A DNA stretch of 64,000 nucleotides. It comes from CAXBDP01 sp041689935. Lineage in GTDB: Bacteria > Bacteroidota > Bacteroidia > Cytophagales > Cyclobacteriaceae. Shown in pieces: positions 34,991 through 45,117 of the stretch. The stretch lies in assembly GCA_041689935.1 (NCBI GenBank), contig JBDNFI010000033.1:3797-67796 (forward strand), read 5' to 3'. The notes under the pieces are model-generated. The model was not told where the DNA came from and did not search any database. It worked only from the letters and a program-made list of their open reading frames with translations. The position numbers were made by a program, and so were the translations under genes. Positions within the stretch are counted from its first letter, which is position 1. Every line of letters starts with the position of its first letter.

Positions 34991-36067
34991 CTACAATTTT
35001 GAAATTTTATTCCTCAAATAAAAATCTGCTATGACGATTGCCGCCATTGCTTCTACAATTGGCACCGCGCGAGGCACTACGCACGGGTCATGCCGACCTT
35101 TTCCGCTCACTATTGTTGGGTTTCTTTGCTCATCTATACTTTCTTGGTCTTGCATCAAGGTAGCCACAGGTTTAAAAGCCACCCGAAAATAAATATCCTG
35201 ACCGTTACTGATGCCTCCTTGTATGCCTCCGCTATGATTGCTGGTAGTAATGATTTTATCTCCTTCTTTTTTGAAAAGGTCATTATGAGCTGATCCATTC
35301 ATTTCTACTCCATCGAAGCCACTTCCATATTCAAAACCTTTTACTGCGTTGATGCTGAGCATGGCTTTTCCTAGTTCGGCATGCAGCCGGTCAAATACCG
35401 GTTCGCCAAGACCTGTTGGCACACCTTTGATTACGCCTGTAACTACACCGCCAATGGTATCTCTATTCTTGCGGGTAGCATCAATAAGTTCAATCATTTT
35501 GGCTGCCATAGGAGCATCAGGGCAGCGGACGATGTTGTTCTCTATTGAGTCAAGGTCTAATTCGAGGTATGATTTCTCAAGTCTGAGATTGCCCACTTGT
35601 GAAACATAGGCTAGGCAGGAAATATTTTGCGTACTTAGAAGCAACTGAGCGACTGCGCCAGCGGCTACTCTTGCGGCTGTTTCTCTTGCAGATGACCTGC
35701 CGCCACCGCGGTAGTCGCGTATGCCATATTTTTCGCTATATGTATAGTCGGCATGCGAAGGACGAAATTTATCAGCAATGTGACTATAATCTTTGCTTTT
35801 TGCATCAGCATTTGGAATCAGCAACATGATGGGCGTTCCAGTACTTTTACCTTCGAATACGCCTGAAACGATTTGAAAAATATCATTTTCTCTACGCTGG
35901 GTGGTGATTCGTGACTGACCGGGTTTACGCTTTTCTAATTGTGCTTGAATAAATTGTTCGTCTATTTCCAAACCTGCCGGACAGCCATCTATGACAACGC
36001 CTATAGCTGGGCCGTGTGATTCTCCAAAGGTTGTAATGCGAAATAGCTTACCGTATGAATTGGACAT
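34991..36067 (-). CDS. aroC: Chorismate synthase
   Basis: A 358-aa enzyme of the shikimate pathway that converts EPSP to chorismate using reduced FMN. Conserved signatures are GESHGPAIGVVIDGCPAGL at the N-terminus, the Arg-rich RITTQRRENDIFQIVSGVFEG, the RGGGRSSARETAARVAAGA segment and RHDPCVVPRAVPIVEAMA near the C-terminus. The length is standard. It lies 3 bp after batD on the same strand, an unusual functional pair but likely cotranscribed. Confidence 0.98.
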   Translation of the reverse strand: MSNSYGKLFRITTFGESHGPAIGVVIDGCPAGLEIDEQFIQAQLEKRKPGQSRITTQRRENDIFQIVSGVFEGKSTGTPIMLLIPNADAKSKDYSHIADKFRPSHADYTYSEKYGIRDYRGGGRSSARETAARVAAGAVAQLLLSTQNISCLAYVSQVGNLRLEKSYLELDLDSIENNIVRCPDAPMAAKMIELIDATRKNRDTIGGVVTGVIKGVPTGLGEPVFDRLHAELGKAMLSINAVKGFEYGSGFDGVEMNGSAHNDLFKKEGDKIITTSNHSGGIQGGISNGQDIYFRVAFKPVATLMQDQESIDEQRNPTIVSGKGRHDPCVVPRAVPIVEAMAAIVIADFYLRNKISKL

Positions 36068-36070
36068 TCC

Positions 36071-37513
36071 TTATTTTTTGAACATGATGTATGCGGATAT
36101 GCCCAACATCAAAAACACGAGGGCATTAGCAAAGATGGTAAATGCACTCGAACCGCCCAAGTTTCTTAATTTATTATCTTCTAATTCAATCCGATCATAG
36201 AAAGGGCCAAAATTATTTGAACTGATCACTTGGTTTTTCTTACTCTCACCAGTTACGGTAATAGTTGCTTTGGGCCTTAGCGTATCGTATTGAGCTACTC
36301 TGGTATTGAAATAGATAAATTGAACCTGATCTGCTAATGCATATTGTCCAGGTTCTTTTGGGATAAAGAAATAGCTAAAAGATTTATTTCCAGTTACGCG
36401 TCCATTGCTTCTGCGGATATTCTGTGTGGTATTTGGTGGAAAAATATCGAAATTTTTGCCTTTGGTTAAAATGGGTTCTTGAATCGCTGAGATATTGCCT
36501 TCGCCTACTAAATTGAATGTATAGGTTAAACTCTCGCCAGTACTCAACGCAGCGGTAGAAAGGCCTTCTTCTAAACTATAAACACCTACTGTTACTTGGT
36601 CTTTCAACGGATGAGGCGGGAGGTCAAGCACTTTCACAGTTTTTGCCTTGGTTCTGAAGGTCACGTAATCTTCTTGTCTATTTGCCCCAAAGAAAGATTG
36701 GTTTTGAGCAATTCTATATTTTATCATTTTCAATGGAACAGAAGGAAATTCCATCGGACTCACTGAAAGAGCAAAGAAGGTGGCTTGGTAAATTTTGAAT
36801 TGGGTGTAATACTTGCCATTGATATTGATTCGAGTTCCCTGAATATTATCTATAGCAAAATTCTCCTCCCACGTATTTTCAGGCTTTAGGGTCTTTAAGA
36901 GACCTTGTAGCTGTATGGCCAAATCAAACCATTGTAATTGAGCTCTATTAGTTTCAGCTACATACAAGGCAAATGTAGCTGTAACACCCTCTCCTCTATA
37001 AATTTGGTCTTTGTCGGTGGTTAAAGCTAAAAACGCATCTTCTTTTACATCAATATACTCTGTTTGGCCTCTACGGCCACCAAAAAACTCTTCGAAAGGA
37101 TCTTGAGTAGGGTCAACCGCTCTTTGTTGGGTTTTCGGGCCTATTACCAAAAGTGTTTTTCCTTGTGATGAAATTTCATTTTTATTTACATTTATTTTGA
37201 AAGCAGGTATGGTAAATGAACCCTCCCGCATTGGCTGATAATTTTGTGTGATGGTTTGTGAAAAGGACATTTGCCCATTTACTATGCTTGTGGAGGAAGA
37301 GGATGCTGTTCCTCTTTTTTCAAAACCAGGAATATCTGGAAAGTTGTCATAACTGCGGATTCTTTCATTTTTGACCATAATTGAAATGGTAAACATTTCA
37401 TTCATCCCAATTTCATCCGCTCCCAATTCGATAGTAGTTTCTTGTGCAAACGAAATAGAGCTGAGAAAAATAATAGTTAATACTAGGAGGTATATCCTTT
37501 TCGTTATCTTCAT
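36071..37513 (-). CDS. batD: BatD-like aerotolerance protein
   Basis: A protein of about 480 aa with a signal peptide (MKITKRIYLLVLTIIFLSSISFAQ), a large beta-rich periplasmic region of Ig-like BatD repeats (SIMVKNERIRSYDNFPDIPG, TYTFNLVGEGNISAIQEP, KSFSYFFIPKEPGQYAL) and a single C-terminal membrane helix (FANALVFLMLGISAYIMF). The ATG at 37513 keeps the signal peptide. BatD is usually beside MoxR/BatA genes; here it is apart from the moxR gene at 56434. The role in stress tolerance is inferred from the family. Confidence 0.9.
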   Translation of the reverse strand: MKITKRIYLLVLTIIFLSSISFAQETTIELGADEIGMNEMFTISIMVKNERIRSYDNFPDIPGFEKRGTASSSSTSIVNGQMSFSQTITQNYQPMREGSFTIPAFKINVNKNEISSQGKTLLVIGPKTQQRAVDPTQDPFEEFFGGRRGQTEYIDVKEDAFLALTTDKDQIYRGEGVTATFALYVAETNRAQLQWFDLAIQLQGLLKTLKPENTWEENFAIDNIQGTRININGKYYTQFKIYQATFFALSVSPMEFPSVPLKMIKYRIAQNQSFFGANRQEDYVTFRTKAKTVKVLDLPPHPLKDQVTVGVYSLEEGLSTAALSTGESLTYTFNLVGEGNISAIQEPILTKGKNFDIFPPNTTQNIRRSNGRVTGNKSFSYFFIPKEPGQYALADQVQFIYFNTRVAQYDTLRPKATITVTGESKKNQVISSNNFGPFYDRIELEDNKLRNLGGSSAFTIFANALVFLMLGISAYIMFKK

Positions 37514-37655
37514 GAAATTAAACAGACTTAAATTTTTGTAAAAATACGTTTTATAAATTATTTTAAGTTCTTTGACGAAACGAAGTAACATGAAGTTTGG
37601 TATTTCGTTAAATTTCTAAACTGTACTTAATATACATATTTAATCCATTATAAAA

Positions 37656-37844
37656 ATGTTGGAATATGCAAAGATTATCCTTTCGAAAGTAAGCTTTGAC
37701 AAGAGACTTTTTGAAAAAGAACTTTCCAAGGCTGTAAAGGCGCTGGTACCTGATGAGCTCAGGGAATTTAAACAATGGTGTTATGATAAGTTTGGTCAGT
37801 TGTACCAGACAGTTTTGAATAAGTATTTTATGAATGTGGCCTAA
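37656..37844 (+). CDS. Small conserved-looking 62-aa protein
   Basis: The protein MLEYAKIILSKVSFDKRLFE (first 20 residues) continues with KELSKAVKALVPDELREFKQW and ends YFMNVA. It is amphipathic and helical, with no signal peptide. I believe similar small proteins are conserved among Bacteroidota, but I cannot name a family. A good terminator follows immediately, which supports expression. It sits alone between batD and the mltF-like gene. Confidence 0.65.
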   Translation: MLEYAKIILSKVSFDKRLFEKELSKAVKALVPDELREFKQWCYDKFGQLYQTVLNKYFMNVA

Positions 37845-37882
37845 AAGCAAAAACCCGGATGATAGTCCGAGCTTTTGCTTTT
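37843..37882. terminator. Bidirectional terminator
   Basis: A 10-bp outer stem (AAAAGCAAAA / TTTTGCTTTT) encloses a CCCGGA/TCCG-type inner pairing. It has A and T runs on both sides, so it can end both the 62-aa gene and the minus-strand transglycosylase gene. Confidence 0.85.
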
Positions 37883-37907
37883 GTATTTTATTTTTTCTGC
37901 TTTTCTA

Positions 37908-39362
37908 TCAAGTTGTGTAAAGCTGCCTGTATTGATCGTATCGAGCGAGAATTTCTCTCACATAGTTTACAGGTTCAGCTCCTCTACAATATCCAGATTT
38001 TACGATGGGGTCTAAGTAAAATTCAGGATCAGATTTTTTAAGCAAGTATTCTTCTACATTTTCCCATTTACTGGGGTTTTTCCCAAATTTAAAGGTAAGA
38101 TTGTAAGCATCTAATACATGCCCTTGCCCTGCATTATAGGAAGAGAGAATGAATTTTAATCGCTCGTTCGGATCTTCAATTTTATTACGCCAAAATTTGT
38201 CAAGGTATTCCAAGTATTTTACGCCTGCTCTAAGACTTTGCATGGGATCGAATGGATTCTCGGCGCCAAACCTTTCAGCTGTTGCGGGCATTATTTGCAT
38301 TAATCCTTGAGCTCCTGCCCAAGATTCTACGTCAATTTCGAATTTAGATTCTTGGTAAATTTGAGAGGCCAGCAAGCGCCAATCCCAACCGAGTAAATCT
38401 GCATACGATTTTATCTCTACATCAAAAGGGGAAATCAAGCTGCCTCCAATAGACGAGAAACTACTTCTTACGCGGTATGCGTGATTGTAGGCATTTTTAT
38501 AATAGCGATTGTAAAGGACTGCATATACTGAGGACTGCTGCACTTCATTGAGCCAAACATTAGTTTCGTCTAATAGTTCTGGAGCATTGTGTCTTACAGC
38601 CCATGCAATACTTTGTGTGAAACTAATAGGTGTTTTGGTGTCTATGTCGAGATATAACCCTTCCAATAGCTTGGCATCATTTTCGTCTACAACTGTCATC
38701 GCTATTTCACCATTGGCAACCATTTGAATGAGTTCTTCAGCACCAACCTCGCCACCCATTTCAACGATCTGAATAGCCGATCCTATTTCGGTAGATAGGT
38801 TTTGTAGTCTGGATTTAAAAGAACTTCCTTTTCGAATGTGAATTCGCTTATTGCCTAGTTCAACGACATTTCTTACCAATTGCCTATCGATTTGGTTGGC
38901 CGACATCGTCCTCCAGTTCAAAGGTTTTCTTTGGATAAGGATTTGTCTTGTCTCGTGATGTGTTTCTGTAAAGGCTACTTTTTTAAGACGGCCTTTTGTT
39001 ACTGAAAGATTGTAGGCTAAAATATCTGCCCTTCCAGCATTCAAATCGTGAAAGGCAACATCTAAATCCGACTCTTGTCTTACTTCAAGTTCTACACCGA
39101 GCGTTTCACTCAATCGAGTGAGTAGCTCAAATTCAAAGCCCATAGGTCGGCCTTTGTAAATATAAAAACTAGTGGAAGTATTGTCCACAAGCGCAATTAA
39201 TCTACCTCTTTTTTTGATTTCTGAGAGATCAAACTCTACAGGAGGGATTCCGCCAATTTCCTGTTCATCGGTCATTTCAACTTGCTGGCAAGCATGAGAA
39301 ACGAAGATAAGTACAAGAAATGCCTTAATTAGCAAACTGCTCTTAAGAATGTTTTTTTTCAT
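37908..39362 (-). CDS. MltF-like membrane-bound lytic transglycosylase
   Basis: A lipoprotein of about 484 aa (lipobox VSHAC) combining a periplasmic solute-binding domain (residues 45-280, RGRLIALVDNTSTSFYIYKG, GFEFELLTRLSETLG, AGRADILAYNLSVT) with a C-terminal SLT domain. The catalytic Glu is in IYQESKFEIDVESW, followed by GAQGLMQIMPATAERFG and SYNAGQGHV. This is the domain order of MltF (YfhD). It cleaves peptidoglycan at the outer membrane. The ATG at 39362 is preferred over a GTG 12 nt upstream. Confidence 0.94.
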   Translation of the reverse strand: MKKNILKSSLLIKAFLVLIFVSHACQQVEMTDEQEIGGIPPVEFDLSEIKKRGRLIALVDNTSTSFYIYKGRPMGFEFELLTRLSETLGVELEVRQESDLDVAFHDLNAGRADILAYNLSVTKGRLKKVAFTETHHETRQILIQRKPLNWRTMSANQIDRQLVRNVVELGNKRIHIRKGSSFKSRLQNLSTEIGSAIQIVEMGGEVGAEELIQMVANGEIAMTVVDENDAKLLEGLYLDIDTKTPISFTQSIAWAVRHNAPELLDETNVWLNEVQQSSVYAVLYNRYYKNAYNHAYRVRSSFSSIGGSLISPFDVEIKSYADLLGWDWRLLASQIYQESKFEIDVESWAGAQGLMQIMPATAERFGAENPFDPMQSLRAGVKYLEYLDKFWRNKIEDPNERLKFILSSYNAGQGHVLDAYNLTFKFGKNPSKWENVEEYLLKKSDPEFYLDPIVKSGYCRGAEPVNYVREILARYDQYRQLYTT

Positions 39363-39560
39363 ACCTAGTGACACACAATGCAGGTTTTCAGCTTATTAGC
39401 TAAATCTATGCCAGATTGTGTAAAGCCTCTTTGGTGATAAAATGTTTATGAGGCAAAAAAGAAAGCGCAAAGATAATAATAATATTTGCAATAACAAATT
39501 GATTATTAGCCCTGTACCGTCATTTGGCATGCAAACAGGCTTTTACTTCTTATCGTTCAC

Positions 39561-40886
39561 TTATAGTTGGGCGTATTGAATAATTTCACCGCTCAATCTA
39601 AGCAGTTCAATTTCAGATGATTTTGCGTTAAATGCGGCCACAAGAGCGCGTGTTTCTGCGTCAACAGCATTTACCTGGGCTTCTCTAAGCTCCAGAGCAT
39701 TACTCACTCCAAGTCTATATCTTTCCAGAGCTATTTCAGCATTTTCCTTTGCAACATCCTGATTGGCATTTTCAAGGTTCATGAGAATGATATTTTTTTG
39801 ATGCGTTGTATAAGCTCTTTTGATATCAGATTCTAATTGGAGTTTGAGTTGATCCACTACCAATTCAGCATTAAAAGATTGTACTTTTGCAATTTGTGCT
39901 CTGCGGTTTACGCTATTGCCGTTGAATACATTCAAAAAGGCAGATGCGCCGTAAGTAAAACCTGAAGCAGTATTCGAAATCAAGAATCCAGCAACAGAAT
40001 TTCTTACGGAATAATTGTACCCTCCATTTAAGGTAAGTCTCGGCATTCGCTCTGCTTGAATCTCTCTTATTTGAAGATAGCTCACGTTTTTCCTTCTTTG
40101 AGCAGCCAATAATTCAGGGTTTTTTACATTTAGCGTATTTACCAATTCTTCCAAAACTAAATCTTCAGTAACAATGATCTCAAAGGCCACACTAAAGTCA
40201 ATGCTGGCATCTCGACCCATCAATTCATTAAGGTTTGCTTTAGAGATGAAAATGGTTACTTCTTGGTTGATCAATGAGGTAGAATCAGAATTATGATCGA
40301 CTTGTGCCGCTAGGTATTCCAATTTTGAAGCTTTACCTAATTCATATTTATCTTTCGATATTTTTAACCGCTCTTTGGAGATATCCATCGTTGTTTTTAA
40401 AACTTCAAGTCTGGCTTCTTCCAGCGCAATCAAATAAAAAGAATTTGAAATTGCTGCCATGGTATTTTCAACAGCGATTTTGGTATTTTCCAATCCTTCC
40501 GCTTCCAATTCTCTCAGCCTTTCCAACGCTACAAACATTGCCAACCCGTCAAATATTGTCCATTGTAGGGAGGGATTGATAGCTAAATTGTCTGCTTTTG
40601 CATTATCAATTTTTCTTGGCTCTGGATCATTCAAAAACTGTTGTTCTACATCATCTATTGAAAAACCTTTGTTGGCATTGATACCTACAATCGGTAAAAA
40701 CCCTGCAGCACCCGGTGTAGCGCTGATTTTGGCTATTTCTTCTATGTTTTTGGCAATTCGTATTGCGTAATTATTCTCAAGTCCAATTGAAATTGCCTCT
40801 TTTAAGGTGAGTTCATTCTGCGCAATTACATCATTGCCGAACAAGAAAATAATACAAATAAATATAGTAGAAAACAGGTGTTTCAT
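39561..40886 (-). CDS. TolC-family outer-membrane efflux protein
   Basis: A protein of about 441 aa with a signal peptide (to DVIAQ) and the two-fold OEP pattern. Helical coiled-coil segments contain LTLKEAISIGLENNYAIRIA, ELGKASKLEYLAAQVD and the repeat-related RYRLGVSNALELREAQVN. It forms the outer-membrane channel of the RND system encoded just upstream, 28-30 bp after the permease gene. The ATG at 40886 is chosen; 40910 adds eight residues before the signal. Confidence 0.93.
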   Translation of the reverse strand: MKHLFSTIFICIIFLFGNDVIAQNELTLKEAISIGLENNYAIRIAKNIEEIAKISATPGAAGFLPIVGINANKGFSIDDVEQQFLNDPEPRKIDNAKADNLAINPSLQWTIFDGLAMFVALERLRELEAEGLENTKIAVENTMAAISNSFYLIALEEARLEVLKTTMDISKERLKISKDKYELGKASKLEYLAAQVDHNSDSTSLINQEVTIFISKANLNELMGRDASIDFSVAFEIIVTEDLVLEELVNTLNVKNPELLAAQRRKNVSYLQIREIQAERMPRLTLNGGYNYSVRNSVAGFLISNTASGFTYGASAFLNVFNGNSVNRRAQIAKVQSFNAELVVDQLKLQLESDIKRAYTTHQKNIILMNLENANQDVAKENAEIALERYRLGVSNALELREAQVNAVDAETRALVAAFNAKSSEIELLRLSGEIIQYAQL

Positions 40887-40914
40887 AATCTTGGTGGTGG
40901 TGAACAGCAATAAT

Positions 40915-43900
40915 TTAAACTCTAGCTAGTCTAGCTGTTTTACTTGTGAAATAAACGTAAATCCCTGGTATCACATAAAGCGTTAAAAGAGTGGCGAAGA
41001 TCAATCCTCCAATTACCGCTATACCCATAGATACTCGACTTTCTGCGCCAGCACCTAAGGCTAATGCAATTGGAAGAATCCCTAAAATGGTAGACAAACT
41101 TGTCATCAAGATTGGTCTGAAACGAGCTTGGGCAGCACCAACGATTGCTTCGTATATGGGCATGCCAATTGCCTTCCGTTGGTTGGCAAATTCTACAATC
41201 AGGATACCATTTTTGGTCACAAGGCCAATCAACATAATGATACCGATCTCACTGAAAATATTTAGGGTTTGGTCGAATCTCCATAAGGATATCAATGCGC
41301 CTGCCAATGCCAAGGGTACAGTAAACATGATAATTAGTGGATCTCTAAAGCTCTCAAATTGAGCTGAAAGCACTAAGTATATCAATATTAAGGCAAAGCC
41401 GAAGGCGAAGTAAAGACTGCTAGAACTATCTTGAAATTCTTTAGATGCACCTGATAATGTGGTTGCAAACGTATCATCAAGTATTTCATCTGCAATTCTA
41501 TCCATTTCCGCTATGCCTTCTCCTAATGTCACACCACGACCAAGGTTTGCCGAAACCGTGGCAGAAACGTATCTATTATATCTATATAATTGAGGAGGAG
41601 TGGCAGATTCTGTAATAAACACCAAGTTATCCATTTGGATTAAATCTCCATTTGAGGACCTCACGTACAAAGATTTTAAATCCAAAGGCTCATTTCTATT
41701 TGATCTAGAGACTTGCCCTATTACTTGGTACTGCTTGCCGTCCATTATAAAAAAGCCAAATCTAGAACCACTCAAACTCAATTGAAGGGTCTGAGCAATA
41801 TCTCTGGTAGAAACACCTAAGTTTCTCGCTTTTTCTCTGTCTATCTCAATCTTTAATTCAGGTTTATTGAATTTCAAGTTCACATCAGCGTAACTGAATT
41901 TTGGACTGTCTTTAGCTTGATCCAAAAAGGCTGGTATCACCTCTTGAAGTTTTTCAATAGTAGGTGCTTGAATCACATATTGGATTGGAGGTCCACCTCT
42001 TCTATCTCCTATACTTTGAGATTGCGTAATGTTTGCCCTCGCCCCTGTGAGTGTGTTAATAAGTGGAGTTAAGTCATCGACAATTTCTTGTTGCGATCTA
42101 GTTCTTTCGCTTTTGTCTGTTAATACAATACGTAAAAAGCCTGAATTTACAGCACTTGTTCCGAAGCCTGGAGAGGTAATAGATACAACAGAAGCCAATT
42201 CTGGCACATTTTTATTGACTAAATCTACCATTTCTTCCAAGTACCTATCCATATACTCAAAAGTTGCCCCCTCTTGCCCTGAAGCATAAATTCTAAACTC
42301 TCCTCTATCTTCCATTGGTGAGAGTTCAGTTTTCACACGATTCTCTGTCATCATCAATCCGATGATTCCTGCTGAACCTAAAACAACTACGAAGGAAAGC
42401 CATTTCATTTTCATGAAGCTTTCTAAGGAGTTGTTGTAGCTTTCGCTTAGCCATTTGAAAAAAGGTTCTGTCGCATTATAGATCATATTGTGGTTTTTAC
42501 GCTGCTTCAATAGCCTTGTACAAACCATTGGTGTAAGCGTAAGAGCAACAAACGAGGAAATGATAACTGCACCTGCTACTACTATTCCAAACTCTCTAAA
42601 TAGTCGGCCTGTAAGCCCATCTAAGAAAATAACAGGTAAGAATACTGCCGCCAAGGCTACTGTCGTAGCAATTACAGCAAAGAATATTTCTGCTGTTCCC
42701 TTTTTACCTGCCTCGGTTGGCGATTCTCCATTTTCAATTTTGGTGTATATATTTTCAAGTACAACGATGGTATCATCCACCACCAATCCAATGGCCAGGA
42801 CGATACCCAGTAGCGTAAGTACGTTAATTGAAAAGCCCATTATATACATAATGAAGAATGAGCCAATCAACGCAATTGGGATGGTTATTACAGGAATGAT
42901 AGTAGTTCGCCAATCCCTAAAGAAGATAAAAATGATACCTACCACTAATAAAAAGGCGACCAAAATAGTTTGTTGGACTTCCTTAATAGAGTCTCTAATA
43001 TAAGTAGTCACATCAAAACCCAAAACGGTACTAATATCTTCTGGTAAATCCTTCTTGATGGATTCCACCCGCTTATAGAACTCATCCGCAATGGCAATGG
43101 AGTTGGAGCCTGGCTGAGTGACTACCACCACGCCAACCATTGGCACTCTATCTCTTCTTAGAATGGTACGCTCATTTTCTGGAGCATATTCGGCATAGCC
43201 TAGATCTCTAAAACGCACCACGTCATCCCCAGACTGCGTAATCACTAAGTCGTTAAACTCCTGAGGTGTGTTAAGTCTACCTAATGTACGAACTGTTAAT
43301 TCAATATTTTGCCCTTCAACTCGACCTGACGGAAGCTCAATATTTTCACGAGTCACCGCATTGAGGATGTCTAGCGGTGTCATATTGTATGCGACCAGTT
43401 TATCAGGATCCATCCATAGTCTCAAAGAATATCTTTTCGAACCCCAAACTTGTATTGTACTTACTCCAGGAATGGTTTGGATTCTCTCTTTGAATAAGTT
43501 TTCTGCAATTAATGTTAGATCAAGGAGAGAACGAGTTTCACTCTTTATCCCAAGGAAAATGATGGGTTGTGAATCTGCATCAGCTTTGGAAACTGTAGGA
43601 GGTTCGGCATCTGGGGGGAGGTTACCAATAGCTCTTGACACCCGATCGCGAACGTCATTTGCCGCTGCTTCCATATCAATGCCGAGTTCAAACTCCACGT
43701 TAATATTACTGCCGCCATCACGGCTAGTAGAAGTTAAACTCTTGATACCAGCAATACCATTTATAGACTCTTCTAAAGGTTCTGTAATTTGCGATTCAAT
43801 GATGTCAGCATTTGCTCCAGAGTAGGATGTTGAAACCGAAACCGTAGGCGGATCCACACTAGGGTATTCCCTAATTCCCAATAAGTTGAAGCCAATGACA

Positions 43901-43977
43901 CCAAAAATGATGATCGTGAGTGACATCACCACAGCCAATACAGGCCTGTCAATACTTATATTGGATAAGCTCGCCAT
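40915..43977 (-). CDS. RND-family efflux permease (HAE1/AcrB-like)
   Basis: A 1020-aa inner-membrane proton antiporter that drives multidrug or other efflux. The order is that of AcrB: TM1, a large periplasmic loop (PSVDPPTVSVSTSYSGANAD, TSTSRDGGSNINVEFELG), TM2-6 with the proton-relay pair in GIVLAIGLVVDDTIVVLEN (D-D) and a Lys region later, a second periplasmic loop, then TM8-12 (GLVTKNGILIVEFANQRK). Length is normal. The adaptor gene lies 3 bp upstream and tolC downstream, forming one operon. Confidence 0.97.
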   Translation of the reverse strand: MASLSNISIDRPVLAVVMSLTIIIFGVIGFNLLGIREYPSVDPPTVSVSTSYSGANADIIESQITEPLEESINGIAGIKSLTSTSRDGGSNINVEFELGIDMEAAANDVRDRVSRAIGNLPPDAEPPTVSKADADSQPIIFLGIKSETRSLLDLTLIAENLFKERIQTIPGVSTIQVWGSKRYSLRLWMDPDKLVAYNMTPLDILNAVTRENIELPSGRVEGQNIELTVRTLGRLNTPQEFNDLVITQSGDDVVRFRDLGYAEYAPENERTILRRDRVPMVGVVVVTQPGSNSIAIADEFYKRVESIKKDLPEDISTVLGFDVTTYIRDSIKEVQQTILVAFLLVVGIIFIFFRDWRTTIIPVITIPIALIGSFFIMYIMGFSINVLTLLGIVLAIGLVVDDTIVVLENIYTKIENGESPTEAGKKGTAEIFFAVIATTVALAAVFLPVIFLDGLTGRLFREFGIVVAGAVIISSFVALTLTPMVCTRLLKQRKNHNMIYNATEPFFKWLSESYNNSLESFMKMKWLSFVVVLGSAGIIGLMMTENRVKTELSPMEDRGEFRIYASGQEGATFEYMDRYLEEMVDLVNKNVPELASVVSITSPGFGTSAVNSGFLRIVLTDKSERTRSQQEIVDDLTPLINTLTGARANITQSQSIGDRRGGPPIQYVIQAPTIEKLQEVIPAFLDQAKDSPKFSYADVNLKFNKPELKIEIDREKARNLGVSTRDIAQTLQLSLSGSRFGFFIMDGKQYQVIGQVSRSNRNEPLDLKSLYVRSSNGDLIQMDNLVFITESATPPQLYRYNRYVSATVSANLGRGVTLGEGIAEMDRIADEILDDTFATTLSGASKEFQDSSSSLYFAFGFALILIYLVLSAQFESFRDPLIIMFTVPLALAGALISLWRFDQTLNIFSEIGIIMLIGLVTKNGILIVEFANQRKAIGMPIYEAIVGAAQARFRPILMTSLSTILGILPIALALGAGAESRVSMGIAVIGGLIFATLLTLYVIPGIYVYFTSKTARLARV

Positions 43978-43980
43978 TGA

Positions 43981-45066
43981 TTAATTTTTTAAATTTGTTA
44001 TTTCTACTGCAATCCCCGGTCTAAGTTGTAAAATGCCTGAAATAATTACTGTATCGCCTATATTTAGACCTCTGTCAATTTGAATCTCGCTTTCTGTTCT
44101 CCTTCCGATTTCAACGATTCTTTGCTCCGCTTTTCCATTTTTCACGACAAATACCATTTGAGAATCTGCCGTGGGAGTCACCGCAACAGAAGGAACAAAG
44201 ATGGCAGAGTCTAGCTCTTCTAAAACAACCTCAATTCTGGCAAACTGGCCGGGCATTATTTTACTATTTGAATTTGGGGCAGTAGCGCGTAAGCGCAGTG
44301 TTCGAGTTGCTGGATCAATTAAAGGTTCTAATGCGTAGATTATCCCTTCATATTGATCAATGGTCCCATCTAAATCAAAATAGATTTTGTCTCCTACTCC
44401 TAACAAACCAGCATATTTGGCGGGTATGGAAAATTCAATCTTTGCAGGGTCTATGTTATATATGTTAACTATAGAAACGGCTGGAGTAATGTAGCTGCCC
44501 TCACTTATATTTCTAAGACCCACGATGCCATCAAAAGGAGCCCTAATTTGCGCTTTATTAATTTGAACTTCTAATAGTTTGATATCGGCTTCAGAGGTTC
44601 GTAATTCTGTAAGGGCTATTTCATACTCTTCTCGGCTGATAGCTTCCCGCTCAAGAAGAATTTTTTGTCTGTATTCATTGTCTTCGTAAAGCTTTTTACT
44701 GAATGTTAACTTTTCTAATTGGGCACTGGATTCCTCATCGTTTAGGCTTATCAGTAGATCGCCCTTTTTTACTCTCTGGCCTTCTTTGAAATAAATTTTT
44801 TCTACAATGCCATTTAGTTCGCTTTTCAGATCCACTGACTCATTTGCTTGAATAGAGCCTGTTACTCTAATTTTATTTTCCATCTGCTGAGGCTTCAAAA
44901 CCAATGCATTTACCGGAAGAGCAGAATTGATGGATGAAATTGCGGGTCCGCTGCTAGCCGATTCTACACTATCCGATCCGCCAAACTCTATTTTTGGCAA
45001 AAGGAATAGAAAGATCAGAACTAGGACAATTATGAATACAATGATGTTTTTTGCCGTGCGGTTCAT
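43981..45066 (-). CDS. RND periplasmic adaptor (membrane fusion) protein
   Basis: A 361-aa adaptor with a single N-terminal membrane anchor (IIVFIIVLVLIFLFLLP). It has a lipoyl/barrel-sandwich domain split by a short helical hairpin (GIVEKIYFKEGQRVKKGDLL and AQIRAPFDGIVGLRNISEGS), then beta-barrel and membrane-proximal domains (RPGIAVEITNL at the end). It links the permease to TolC. It is first in the adaptor-permease-channel operon; an alpha/beta hydrolase gene lies 51 bp upstream. No local regulator was seen. Confidence 0.94.
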   Translation of the reverse strand: MNRTAKNIIVFIIVLVLIFLFLLPKIEFGGSDSVESASSGPAISSINSALPVNALVLKPQQMENKIRVTGSIQANESVDLKSELNGIVEKIYFKEGQRVKKGDLLISLNDEESSAQLEKLTFSKKLYEDNEYRQKILLEREAISREEYEIALTELRTSEADIKLLEVQINKAQIRAPFDGIVGLRNISEGSYITPAVSIVNIYNIDPAKIEFSIPAKYAGLLGVGDKIYFDLDGTIDQYEGIIYALEPLIDPATRTLRLRATAPNSNSKIMPGQFARIEVVLEELDSAIFVPSVAVTPTADSQMVFVVKNGKAEQRIVEIGRRTESEIQIDRGLNIGDTVIISGILQLRPGIAVEITNLKN

Positions 45067-45117
45067 TCAGGTTCAATTTGGTGCTAGGAAAACAATTTAT
45101 TAAGGTGGCCGGTTTAT

